A stretch of DNA of 64,000 nucleotides from Bombyx mori (Eukaryota; Arthropoda; Insecta; Lepidoptera; Bombycidae): NCBI RefSeq assembly GCF_030269925.1, contig NC_085108.1, forward strand, positions 1,488,001 to 1,552,000, written 5' to 3'. Of this stretch, positions 30,200-42,700 are shown in pieces. Numbering within the stretch: the first letter of the stretch is position 1; every line of letters begins with the position of its first letter. Both the position numbers and the translations under genes were made by a program. Below the pieces are notes generated by a model that saw only the letters and a program-made list of their open reading frames with translations, was not told the origin of the DNA and ran no database searches.

Positions 30200-30934
30200 T
30201 ATATAAAGTTAAGATGTGTAAGTAATAATTTCGTTATTGATAATGTGTATATTTATATTGAAAAGTACATTTTTTTATAGTATCGATAAACATTGTATCC
30301 AGGATTTTTGTTTCATTCTCTTATAGGTTGAACAATATCTGACAGGTCTGCTAGTATCTATACGTATCTAAAATTAAAAACGATTCACTTATTTGTTACC
30401 ATATCGAGATCTCTTATAAGACTTTATAATTAATTTTAATGTTTAGCAATTAATTTATACTCATAAAACAATGCCAGTTTAAAAATATACATTTATTACT
30501 TCATACGGATGTATACCATTAAGATTCCTTTGCCTTTAGTCAATAGAACAACTTAGTAAAAACATATTAAGTTACACATAACCTTAATCACATATCACTA
30601 TGTACTTACATTTGTATAATAAAATCATTATATATGATTATACTTAAAATTAAACATAATATCTTTGCCGAACTAATTTCAACCTCTCAGAATTAATTTG
30701 ATTTCACTGTCATACGAATATGTCATTAACTTTTATTTTTTTTAACTTTTCATATATGAACTGTTTTCTATAAAATAAAACATAGTGTTGATTCGCGATT
30801 CAATGAAGCAATGTATCGATAATTTTTTTCTAATGCCTCTTGAGCAGCGCGCAATGAAAGACAAACAGATGAAGCGTGGGTTCAATGTCCTCGTGTTACA
30901 CTAGCAATTTCATTTATATTAAGATGATTATGTT

Positions 30935-31132
30935 TGAAGTCGTCGTGGCCTAAAAGATAAGACGTCCGGTACATTAGTATGTAACGATGCACCGGTGTTC
31001 GAATCCCGCAGGCGGGTACCAATTTTTCTAACGAAATACGTACTCAACAAATGTTCACGATTGACTTCCACGGTGAAGGAATAACATCGTGTAATAAAAA
31101 AAATACCCGCAAAATTATAATTTGCGTAAATA
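30935..31132 (+). repeat. Bm1-type SINE, head half only
   Basis: gaagtcgtcgtggcctaaaa to aaattataatttgcgtaa. The body and tail are absent. Confidence 0.85.
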
Positions 31133-31157
31133 CGCGACATTTTAAGTCACAATTTTG

Positions 31158-31375
31158 CATCTCTACAGGAGAGCCATTGTAAGTTTAAAATTTGAAAAGA
31201 TATCGTAACAAAAGCTTCTTCTTTAGCTATTTGAACGGAGTAAGCTTAATTGAAGTTCAATTAAAAACATCGAACTGTTGATGCTGATATCAAAATTACA
31301 AAGAAAAATGTCGCGTGTTAAGCGAAATGTCGCTTAAACTAAATAACCTTTCACCTCTCGATATCTTATCGTTTA
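31158..31375 (+). repeat. Diverged local duplication, copy 2
   Basis: Partner of 29530-29770, cut at its right end by the Helitron-like element at 31376. Confidence 0.65.
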
Positions 31376-31792
31376 TCTATATATTAATACGTGAAGCAAA
31401 AACTTTGTATCCCTTTTTACGAAAATTGCGCGGACGGAGGAATATGAAATTTTCCACACTTATAGAGAATATCGAGAAGTGCACAATGCTAGTATTTTTT
31501 TTAAATAGTGCATAAAAGATACATTAAATCAATAAAGAAAACATTACACACACTACATACCATGTATTTGACGCACACACGCATGCATACTATTTATTGT
31601 CAAACTTTTGTTTTTGACGTCGGTGGTCAAATTGAGAATAGATTAAATATTGTTTGTCTGTATTAATATTTTTCTATAGTGTAGCCTTGGCGAAATTTGT
31701 GATTATAGAAGTATAAAATACAATCATAATAGTGTACAAACTTACGATTCCAATTAATTATAGTCGGATTTCGACTACTGCGGGACCTCTGG
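31376..31792 (+). mobile_element. Helitron-like element, family A
   Basis: a/TCTATATATTAATACGTGAAGC-type 5' end, near-palindromic gtcggatttcgac hairpin, then ctCTGG/t. Confidence 0.85.
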
Positions 31793-31995
31793 TAATGACA
31801 ATTTAATGTTAGTCCAGTCTGAGAGGTTGAAACGATATAGAAATTATAATAAAAGTTAGAACCGAATGGTCGTTTTAAAACGAATATCACAATCGAATTT
31901 TAATTAAATAATAACTTTTAATAATTAATTGTCAACGTTAGAGGCACAAGGTCGATACGAGATGTCAATTTGACGAGATCGTATTAAAATATCGC

Positions 31996-32140
31996 GTGTG
32001 GGAAAATGTAACAAAGCCGCTTGACGTAACTCCTCGGGATCCTCCAAAAAGTTCACTGAGAAAGTCTCAGTTAATGAACACCATTTTACTGAGATTATAT
32101 TTAATCCCATATCATCTCATTTCATTTCATGCCATGAAAC
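31996..32140 (+). repeat. Interspersed repeat G, partial
   Basis: gtgggaaaatgtaacaaagc to atctcatttcatttcatg. Confidence 0.65.
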
Positions 32141-33329
32141 ATTTATCATATAAATACACTTAAATATAAAAGATTAGGCTGTATGGTGTGACGCCTTTGC
32201 CTTTCCAGTTGGAAAAATAAAACTACTACTACTTAAAACAATATGATTTTTTGATTGTTTAATTGTTTTTTTGTAGGAATCGACGTAAGAAATGCGAGAT
32301 TCCGGCTTCTGTCATATTTGACAGATGTCAAAGAAACTGCTTAACTTGCCTAACTGCCTAACTTGACGTGCTTTTGGTTCGACCTCACGTCTCAATGTTG
32401 GGTCGTTCGCGTCGTGACGTATATGGACTGGGGCATCGACTTCACACCACCTGTCTACCCATCCGTGCGAGATTTGAATCGCGTATAATAACTGACTCGA
32501 CCTTGTGATCCTAATGCTGACGTAAAATACATCTATTCCTAGTTTTTTTTTAATTATATATTATCTAGACTACTTTATTTTGTACACAATAGTTAATGAC
32601 CAAACTATTCAGAAACATTTTTAAACTTCCCCTTATATTTAAGCTTCGCTTTGTCAACTTAGAAAAAAAATTAACAAATACTTTGACAAACGTCAAAGCT
32701 GTCAAACACGAACCATCGACAACGATTTTTCGGCAAACACTTTTTTTAAATTTTAAAGAAACAGTCCCGGTACAGCTTCCCTTAACCATATCCCACAGTC
32801 GTTGCTACATCGTCACTTATGCAAATTATGTATTTTTTTTTCAAGAGAGCCCTTTGAAAATTGAACATCTTATTACAATTAAATAGTTCTTCTCGACTAA
32901 TGAAATGAAATTATTATAATATAAAAACTACAACTTTAAAACTTCATCAGTAAAAGCAAACCTCTCACTAATAACTGAGACAAAATGTATTTTCTTAAAC
33001 TCAGTTCAGTTTGAACATAAATTTTGCATAAGTGACATTATTATTGGCATTATATATGCGGTATATGAAATTTTCGATATCACCACACAGACACACACAG
33101 CGAAAAACGTGTATATCTATAATGTCCCAAACAAAGTTCTATATAGGATCTTCAGAGTTGGGCAATAAAACCGAATCGTTAGGTCGTTCGGACTCGCCTC
33201 GTGGACTCGAGTTTTAGAGCGAGACGACCGACTATCGCTGTCTCTATCTCTGTGACGTCAGCATCGGAGAGGCCAAGCTAACAGAACTAGCATCATTGAT
33301 GATGATCTGATGATGCAGAAAGTTGTACC

Positions 33330-33577
33330 TTTTTTTTGATTGCTTAGATGGGTGGACGAGCTCACAGCCCACCTGGTGTTAAGTAGTTACTGAAGCCCAT
33401 AGACATCTACGACGTAAATGCCCCACCCACCATGAGATATAAGTTCTAAGCTCTCAAGTATAGTTACAACGGCTGCCCCCGCCTTTCAAGCCGAAACGCA
33501 TTACTGCTTCACGGCAGAAGTAGGCAGGGTGGTGGTACCTACCCGCGCGGACTCACAAGAGGTCCTACCACCAGTAA
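33330..33577 (-). repeat. Bm1-type SINE next to the PDK stop
   Basis: Antisense on the plus strand, thus sense for PDK. The usual aataaa of the tail is changed to aatcaa. Confidence 0.87.
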
Positions 33578-33626
33578 AATCTGAATACCTGAATGGCGCC
33601 GGTCGGACTACTACCAGCCTAGGGGA

Positions 33627-33797
33627 CTATAGGCTGTGCGATATCGGTGATGAGAGCGGAGACACTTTCTCCCTCCTGCACTGATTCGAGGAGTTGAGGG
33701 TGCCGGACCAGTCCGCCAGCTGGGACGAGGGGCGGTAGAACTTCGAAGACGTCTTATTGAAAACCGGCAGTAGTTCGTTGGCTTCGTTCGTTAGAGC
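33627..33797 (-). CDS. Pdk: PDK terminal exon with stop
   Basis: [35 protein letters not shown], ending SPISHSL and TAG at 33627-33629. The DW pair is present. A Bm1 in the transcript sense starts about 50 bp after the stop, so the 3' UTR may run into it. Confidence 0.94.
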   Translation of the reverse strand, partial: ALTNEANELLPVFNKTSSKFYRPSSQLADWSGTLNSSNQCRREKVSPLSSPISHSL

Positions 33798-36700
33798 CTG
33801 GTGGTAACGGTTAATATGATTTTAATGATATATATATACATATAAATAAAATTGAAGTGTCTGTTTGTAATACTGTTTTGCGGTAGGCAGAGACTTGGCT
33901 CTGCCCCTGGCATTGCTGAAGTCCAAGGGCGACAGTAACCATTCACCATCAGGTGGGCCGTATGCTCGTCTGCCTACAAGGGCAATGAAAAAAAGACCAT
34001 CTTAGCATTTTATCGCCTGTCACTTGATGGGGACCGGCTTGAGTCGCCCATTCACAAGGAGAGGGTGGGATGAGGGAGGGTTGGTCAGCTACTGTCCTTA
34101 GTGTCTGGTGTACCTTGAGGTAGATGACGGCGTCCGTGCCGTAACCCTCGCACGATACCAGCACCAGGTCGCCGTGGAAGTACCGCGCGTACAGGCGAGA
34201 GATGGGCAGCCCGTATCCGTAACCTGCGAGATCAACGCACTGATTAGATATAATATGAAGCCGTCTTGGGGCTTGAGACGTGAGGTCGAAGAACTGTGTC
34301 TACAATTTTCCAGTTCATTTCTGATTTTAACAACAGATGGCAGATGGAAGTGGTTACTGGAGCCCATAGACATCTACAACGTAAATGCCACCACCCACCT
34401 TGAGATATAAGTTCTAAGGTCTCAGTATAGTTAGAACGGCTTATCCACCCTTCGAACCGAAACGCATTACTGTTTCACTGCAGAAATAGGCAGGGTGGTG
34501 GTACCTACCCGCGCGGACTCACAAGAGCTCCTACCACCAGTGCAAGTTGTTGTGCTGTTTTGATTGATATTGACAGGGTCGTCGACCTATGCTGCGTGAC
34601 GTAAGAGGGTCTAGCTTACCCGCTAGCGGCACCGTGTGCGAGTCGGACTTGGAGGGCTGCGGCGCCGTGCTGTACATGTACTTGAACAGAAGCTCCGACA
34701 CGCTGCGCGGGATGCCGCCGCCGCGATCAGACATCTGCAACAAGGGGACGGATTAGCGCTTCGCCAGGGGGGACCGCCGCTGACACTGGGGGACCGGGGT
34801 AGGGGGCCGCCCTTGACACTCTGGGGGGAGGGGACCGCCCTGACTCTCAAGGGGACCGGGGGAGGGGGCCGCCTCTGACACTCTGGGGGACCGAGGGGTG
34901 TATGACAAATGAACCTTCACGACGAAGGTCCTCTTAGCACATTGGGTTAGTGTTTACTGTCCATGCAGGCAGACGAGCATACGGACACCTAATGATGAAT
35001 GGTCCCCGTCCCTGGACTAACGGTACACTTTTCCTTTGTTGCGATCTGTTGCTCGTGCCTATGTTTAATATTGTTCTTTGGACTTCCTACAGCTTTATCT
35101 GTGCCTTCTGTTGCTCCGTACTTTCTCCTTCTACTTCTCTTTCTCCTTCTAAATATACTGTGCAAATAGGAAATAAACTGCCTATCCTATTACGGACTCC
35201 TTAGTGTGAAACTGGTGACCCTACGAACTGTTTTTAAAATCAATAAAAAAATACGTTTCAGTTTTCTTTGCTGACGCTCCTTCGATTTGTGGCACACAAA
35301 GGCGCCTGTCTGTAGGAGTCACCACCGTCCTATCTACCTCTGCCACGAAGCAATATACTCGAAACTTCAATTACAAAAGTAGCATCAGATTATGATGTCC
35401 ATGGACCACGGCGAGCCCGTAACACCGTAAACCAGTTTCTGCAATAAACTAAGACCCTTCATCCGTATGTGCCTTGCGTGCGTTCACCTTAACGGATATG
35501 TCCTCTTTCCCGTTGACGAGGTTAACTTGTATCGGCGGTGGGGCGGTGCCGTGGTTCTCCATGACGGCCCTCATGGCATTCTTGAATAGCTCAAACAGCA
35601 TGTGGTAGAGGTGCGAGGGCACATACACTATGGGCATCGGGCGCAGACTCGACACTGGAACAATCGTTATAGGATATTCACAGGAGCCTTTCTTCTGCTT
35701 AGATAGGGAGACGATTAGGGCTTTTTTACTGAAAGTTTCTAATACAATTTTTTATTTATTTCCGCACGGCACGTCAAGTATAAAAGTTAAAAAAATCAAA
35801 TAAAGTCAAGAGGTCAACGCCGCAGTTAAACTCTTGTCCGCCTCATAGATGTCCGTACCTTTTGCATTCAATACTTTGCTTTTATGATCACGAGTTTTAA
35901 CAACAGAATGGCTTTATAACCGGTCTTCGTCACAGATCTTACCTCCGTCCTGCAGTACCTCCAACTCTGGTGAGGCTAGGTAGTATCTATCGCAGAGGAA
36001 CCTTGCGTTCTCGTAGGCGTCTCTAACGACGGCCACGACGTCGCAGGCCGGGTCTATGGAGCCGATGTGACGGCCACCATTGCCGATCCCATTGACCGAC
36101 GCCTGCTTGCCGCCAAGCTGCTCGCCAAACAACAGAGCTGCGTGCGGGAAGGTAAAACACGTCATTACGGATCCTCCCGATCCATTAACGGTGGTTTTAG
36201 GTACCTAAAGAACCGGCCATCGTTCTTGTCGAACCCGACGCTCGCGACGAAGGGCTCGACAAGTAAATTAACCCATAGATACAGCCCACTGAGTTTCTCG
36301 CCGGATCTTCGCAGTGGGTCGCGTTTCCGATCCGGTGGTAGATTCTGCGAAGCACTGCTCTTGCTAGGGCTATTGTTAGCAACACTCCAGTTTGAGCCCC
36401 GTGAGCTCATCTCAATGTCTAGGAGAAGCTTAAATAGCCTCTCCAGGCTATCAGCATAGGTAGGGGGGAAAAGGTGGGTAAATCGTAAAACTAGATACAC
36501 GAACGACAACCAAGGCGTCATTTCAACAAGCTTAATTTTTTTTTTAAGACTGGCCCTAGCAAGAGCAATACTTCGGTGAATCTACTACTGGATCGGAAAC
36601 GCGGCTCACTGAGAAGATCCGGCGAGAAACTCAGTGGGCTGTGTGTGTGGGTTAATTTACTCGTCGGGCCGAGCCGCAAGCGACGGGTTCGACGAGAACG

Positions 36701-39700
36701 ATGCCCGGTAACACCCATTCATTAGCTTCATACTTAAATAGGGTTTTTCAATAACGACGTTCAAACTTTGACAGCTCATAGCGATCATCATGGTAAAGCA
36801 ATTGCTGTCAAATTTGGCATGAACACATATTCAGTCGTGATATAATTGGTCCACCACGATACACCACCTACAGGGCGCGGCGGCCATTTGGCTGAAATTA
36901 TATTCCATATACATAATGTCATCGAACACCCTTTAAAATTAATAAAAAAATTGTGGCAATATCACTTAAGCGGTTTTTTTTTTTAATTTGAGTTTTAAGT
37001 TCGAGTGCTCTTAATCAAAAATCCTTTATTAGTATGTATGTAATGGAAGCTTTAAACTGACAGGCGCTAGTGAAAGAGTTCGCGCCAGTTATTTGTTGCG
37101 TAATCTGAAAGGTAATTCCCGTTTTTTTTGCTTATATGGGAAGACGAGCTCACAGCCCACCTGGTGTTAAGTGGTTACTAGACCCCAGTTTTTACGCATA
37201 TTATAATTTTGCGGGTTTGATTTTGATTACACGATGTTATTCCTTCACCGTGGAAGTCAATCGTGAGCACTTGTTGAGTACGTATTTTATTAGACAAATT
37301 GTTACCTGCCAGCGGGATTCCAACACCGTCGCATCGCTAGACACGAATGCACCGGACGTCTTATCCTTTAGGCCACGACGACTTCGAAACTCCCGGTTAA
37401 AAAAGGTCAATAAATTTTGTTCACCAGTCACCGGGACGACAGTGACATCTGGCCCTCAAGTCTGTCAGACCAGGGGCTTGCGATCTCTCTCCCCTGCCCC
37501 CTGCCCCCCATATTGACAAAAGTACTTACTGTGCTGGTTAATAAGCATCCGAATAGATATCCGACTCATGTAGAATCTGTCCAGGAAGTATTGTATGGAG
37601 TTCTCCGTTCCGGGATCAACTTCGTGAGACTCTTTCAGCTCTAGCACACCCTGGGCCATCGTCTGAACGACGTCAGCGTGCCGGTTCCTTATGTGGACAA
37701 GACGTTCGCAGAACCTGCGAAGGTTTCGTTTGAGAAATGATGAACATTTTTTTTCGGGACAGACATCTGTATATTAATACGTGAAGCAAAAACTTTGTAG
37801 CCTTTTTTATGAAAATTGCGCGGACGAAGGAGTATGAAATTTTCCACACACTTATAGAGAATATAGGGAAGGAGTGCAAAATGCATTTTTTTGTTTAATT
37901 ATGCATAAAAAATACATCGATAATAAATTATTACAGACATTACCGTGTATTGGACTCAACCCATATACTCTTTGTTTACTGTCAAACTTTTGTTATTGTT
38001 TAAAGTCTATGGTCAAATTGAGAATAGATTAATATTGTTGGTCTTTAATATTATTTGTCTATAGTGTAATCTTAGCGAAATGTCTGGTTATAGAAGTAAA
38101 GTCTTTGACAATAGAACCATAATAATGTCCAAACTTATAATTCCAATTAATTACAATCAAATTTCGACTAATAGGGAACTACTAGTCTTTTTAATTATAT
38201 GAATGGAAATAGTCTCTTACTGGGTCAGCGTCGGAGGATCTGGTTCCATCTGTTCAAAGCGTGTTATTTCCTCGAATGAGCGTTCGTACCATTGGTTGAC
38301 TAAACCCACCGAAGGCATTCGAAGTAGGTTCTCAGGGAGTAACGCTATCTCCTTCATTATGTTCGCGAGCCTGAAAGAGAAAGACAGATGTTTGCTTATT
38401 TCGTATCCTAAAACTGGCGATGTATCGGACCCCTAATAATTGGTAGAATGACACGTCATTTCGGATCCTCCCGATCCACCAACGGTACTTTTAGGTACCA
38501 CAAGCACCGGTCATCGTTCTCGACGAGTAAATTAACCCACAGACAGACACAGCCCACTGAGTTTCTCGCCGATCCGGTGGTAGATTCTGCGAAGCACGGC
38601 TCTTGCTAGGGTTCGTGTTAGCAACGTCGTCAGGTTTGGGATTTTTTTTTATTAGAAAGCTGACGCTTTCCGTATTTATTGTTTTAGTGTATATTAATTT
38701 GTTTTGGAATATCTTTCTTTTTTCTATTTGAAGTCGGTTTTTGTTAAAGCATGTCTATTTACAATTATAAGGAATTAAAATTACAGTGCTTGTTGATTTA
38801 AGTTTTATTCCGTAGTATTTAGGGTAGCGAGTAAAAACCCGTAGACACAATAAGGTGGAAGTCACCTTGAGATATAACGTCGGAGTTTCAAATGCACAGC
38901 GTTTGCCTCAACCTCGTGGGGGTGATGATAGTACCAACCCGTGCAATTACAGTAGGTACGACGAATTACGCTATAAAATTTGCGAAATAAAAAAAGTACA
39001 CACGCGCGGGATTCGAACACCGGCCCGGTCGCATCGAGCACACCGGTCGTCTTACCCTTTAGGCCACGACGATACTCAGAACCCTAGCCTAATACTATAT
39101 TTAAAACATACATGTACTAGTTCAGTGTGCTTAGTGCGAGTTTTTTAACGTTCTCGATAGCGTAAAAGTTAACTCAAATTTGTATGGAGTTGGAACGTTT
39201 GCCTGCGTTTGCCGCTAGGGGCGCTGTTGCAGCTGCATATCAATTTAAGTTAACTTTTACGCTAACGAGAACGTTTAAAAACTCGTACTAAGCGCACAGA
39301 TCGCGAAAACAACCTAGACCCGTTACAGCGGCTGGAGTCACTAGACCAGAACGAGGTGATAATAAATAATAGTTTAAAAAAACTAACAAAACACGCTTTT
39401 ATAGAAAAACCCACTAAAAAATTTAAAATAAATTTTAATAAATTTAAATACAAAATAGTTTTTTTTTTATTTATTGCTTAGATGGGTGGACGAGCTCACA
39501 GACCACCTGATGTTTAGTGGTTACTGGAGCCCATAGACATCCACAACGTAAATGCGCCACCCACCTTGAGATATAAGTTCTAAGGTCTCAAGTTTAGTTA
39601 CAACGGCTGCCCCACCCTTCAAACCGAAACGCATTACTGCTTCACGGCAGAAATAGGTAGGGTGGTGGTACCCACCCGCGCGGACTCACAAGAGGTTCTA

Positions 39701-42700
39701 CCACCAGTAATAGTGTAAGAAAAAATGATTTTATTGTAAAAAAAGCGTGGGCGGCTTTTCAGGATATTATCAAAATAACCCTTCTACTCATATCTGTTCA
39801 TAAAATATTTTTAACTACTGATACCATGCATCTCACGCTCTACGCCAGCGTATTAAAAAACAAATAGAATATAATTTATAAAATCAATTACGACAAACAC
39901 AAAAACAGTCTAATTTCATTGCAGCAATAAAACAAATTAAAATTTTATTTTTAATTGCTTTGTTTACTGAAATTATTCCAGTGATGAGCGTTTATTAGTA
40001 TTTCCTTATCAGCATACGGGTTGCAATTATTGTTTATATTTGTGTGGTAATGTTTCCAGTGACCAGAATACGCAGACCCCTCAGATATGAGGTTAAAGTT
40101 TCGATTCAGTGATTCTGGTCGAATTCCGGTCATTATATTGATTACATTTAAAATTGCGTTATATTATTTACAGGCGAAAACGGTACCTATGTATTTCAAT
40201 CGCCCCGCGCTGGTCAGCGTAAAAGACATTTGATATTCGTGGTCAGATTGTTCGATAGGATTGTTCAGGAAACATCAAGTTATCTCTACCGGTCGATATA
40301 AAAGGTTAAATTCTCTTGAAGCTTTAAGTCGGAAAAAAAATATCTCCTACTTACGCCGAAAGTTCGGTTTTCCTCCCGCTGTACAGGGAAGAAAGTCTAA
40401 CTTTACTCCCGCTGTACAGGGAAGAAAGTCTAACTTTACTCCCGCTGTACAGGGAAGAAAGTCTAACTTTACTCCCGCTGTACAGGGAAGAAAGTCTAAC
40501 TTTACTCCCGCTGTACAGGGAAGAAAGTCTAACTTTACTCCCGCTGTACAGGGAAGAAAGTGTAATTTTTCCTCCCTGGGTACTGACAAGTGCGCATGCG
40601 CGTTAGTGTCTACGTCTGCTCTCACGCACCTAAAATTCTCCGCCATTGTTGTGCTCGGGTAATTTGCAATATTGTGTTTAATATAAAAGTGAAATAAACA
40701 AAAGGCAATAAAATTTAATAGTGAAGTATTAAACAAAGATGAGTTCATCAGACAGTTCTTATTCAATTAGTAGTAATTTATTTAAAAACTAAAAAACAGT
40801 ATTGTACAGTAATTGTTTTTTTATGAGTATGGGTTCTCCCATGGTGTACAATGTACTATATTTACTTAAATGAGTGTACGTGTATACGGCCCACCAGGTG
40901 TTTAGTGGTTAACGGAACCCATAAACATCTACAAAGTTATATCCCGCCACCCATCTTGATTTTACAGTACAATGGCTGCTCCACACTTCAAAGCGAAACG
41001 CATTACTGCTTCACAGCGGAAATAGGCAGTGTGGTGGTACGTACCAATGCGAATTCACAAGATGTCCCACCACCAGTACTATAAACAATATGTTATTTGC
41101 CACGACACAAGTCTACTCGTAATCTTCTTCTACTTTTTTTTTTAAGTATGGCAATTGGCTTCTTGCTATGTCAATTGTTGCCAGTTTCGAGTTTAGGAAA
41201 ATCTTCAATTATTGTAAACATACAAATGTTCTGTTTTATGGAGCGAAATGTGATGAAGGCGATTTATTTGAGGACCGGGGTGGGTATTTAATTACGAGAT
41301 GAAATGAAGGCTCAGTATAATGATGGCTATTTACTGAGACTTCAGTGGACTTTTTGTAGGAACCGGAGAAGCTACGTCCAACGGCTTTGCTTCATTTTCC
41401 CATGCTTGTACACTTTCACAGATACTAAACGGTTAATAAACCACCGTTATTACACATTTAAACCTGAAGAAACACTAAATAGACAAAATAAAACAGTTCA
41501 CATAACTTTACTCTTCGCATACTTACTCCCAGGCGGGTACCAATTTTTCTAATGAAATACGTACTCAACAAATGTTCACGATTGACTTCCACGGTGAAGG
41601 AATTACATCGTGTAATAAAAACCAAACCCGCAAAATTGTAATTTGCGTAATTACTGGTAGCAGGACCTGTAGTGATTCAGCGCGGGTGGGTACTACCACC
41701 CTGCCTATTTCTGCCGTGAAGCAGTAATGCGTTTCGGTCTGAAAGGTGGGGCAGCCGTTGTAACTATACTGAGATTTTAGAACTTATATCTCAAGGTGGG
41801 TGGCGCATTTACGTTGTAGATGTCTACGGGCTCCAGTAACCACTTAACACCAGGTGGGCTGTGAGCTCGACCACCGACCTAAGAAAAAAAAAAAAACCCT
41901 CCCCAAAACTCTCCTGCTCTTTTCTTCCTACCTATTCTAGTAACGTCGAGGGGTTATACTAGATTCGTTGAGCGAGTAGGTGAGCTCACGGTGCTCTAAC
42001 GTGGTGACGTTGCTAACACTAGCCCTACCAAGGGCAGTGCTTCGAAGAAATGGCCGCCGCGCCTCCACTGTAGATGGTGTATCGTGGTGGACCAATTATA
42101 TCACGACTGAATATGTGTTCGTGCCAAATTTGACAGCAATTGCTTTACCATGATGATCGCTATGAGCTGTCAAAGTTTGAGCGTTGCTATTGAAAAACCC
42201 TATATAAGTATGAAGCTAATGAATGGGTGTTACCGGGCATCGTTCTCGTCGAACCCGTCGCTTGCGGCTCGGCCCGACGAGTAAATTAACCCACAGACAC
42301 AGCCCACTGAGTTTCTCGTCGTATCTTCTCAGTGGGTCGCGTTTCCGATCCGATGGTAGATTCAGCGAAGTACTGCTCTTGCTAAGGCCAGTGTTAAAAA
42401 TAAAAAAGCTTGTTGAAATGACGCCTTGGTCGTCGTTGTTCGTGTATCTATTTTTACGATTTACCCTCCTTATTTTTTCCAACCTATGCTGATAGCCTTG
42501 TGAGGCTATTTCAGCTTCTCCATGACGTTTAGGTGAGCTCACGGTGCTCTAACGTGGTGACGTTGCTAACACTGGCCCTAGCAAGAGCAGTGCTTCGCAG
42601 AATCTACCACCGGATCGGGAACGCGACCCACTGAGAAGATCCGGCGAGAAACTCAGTGGGCTGTCTTTACTCGCAATAGCGGCGTTGCATCACCGTTGAA

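Noticed and set aside
40366..40565. CRISPR-like regular repeat
   Set aside because: The 33-bp units follow each other directly with no spacers, and the context is an animal intron; it is a minisatellite.
40261..40766. Two overlapping ORFs of 133 and 139 codons with an 11-residue repeat
   Set aside because: Both arise because the minisatellite period is a multiple of three and lacks stops; the sequence is intronic to PDK and neither frame resembles a known protein.
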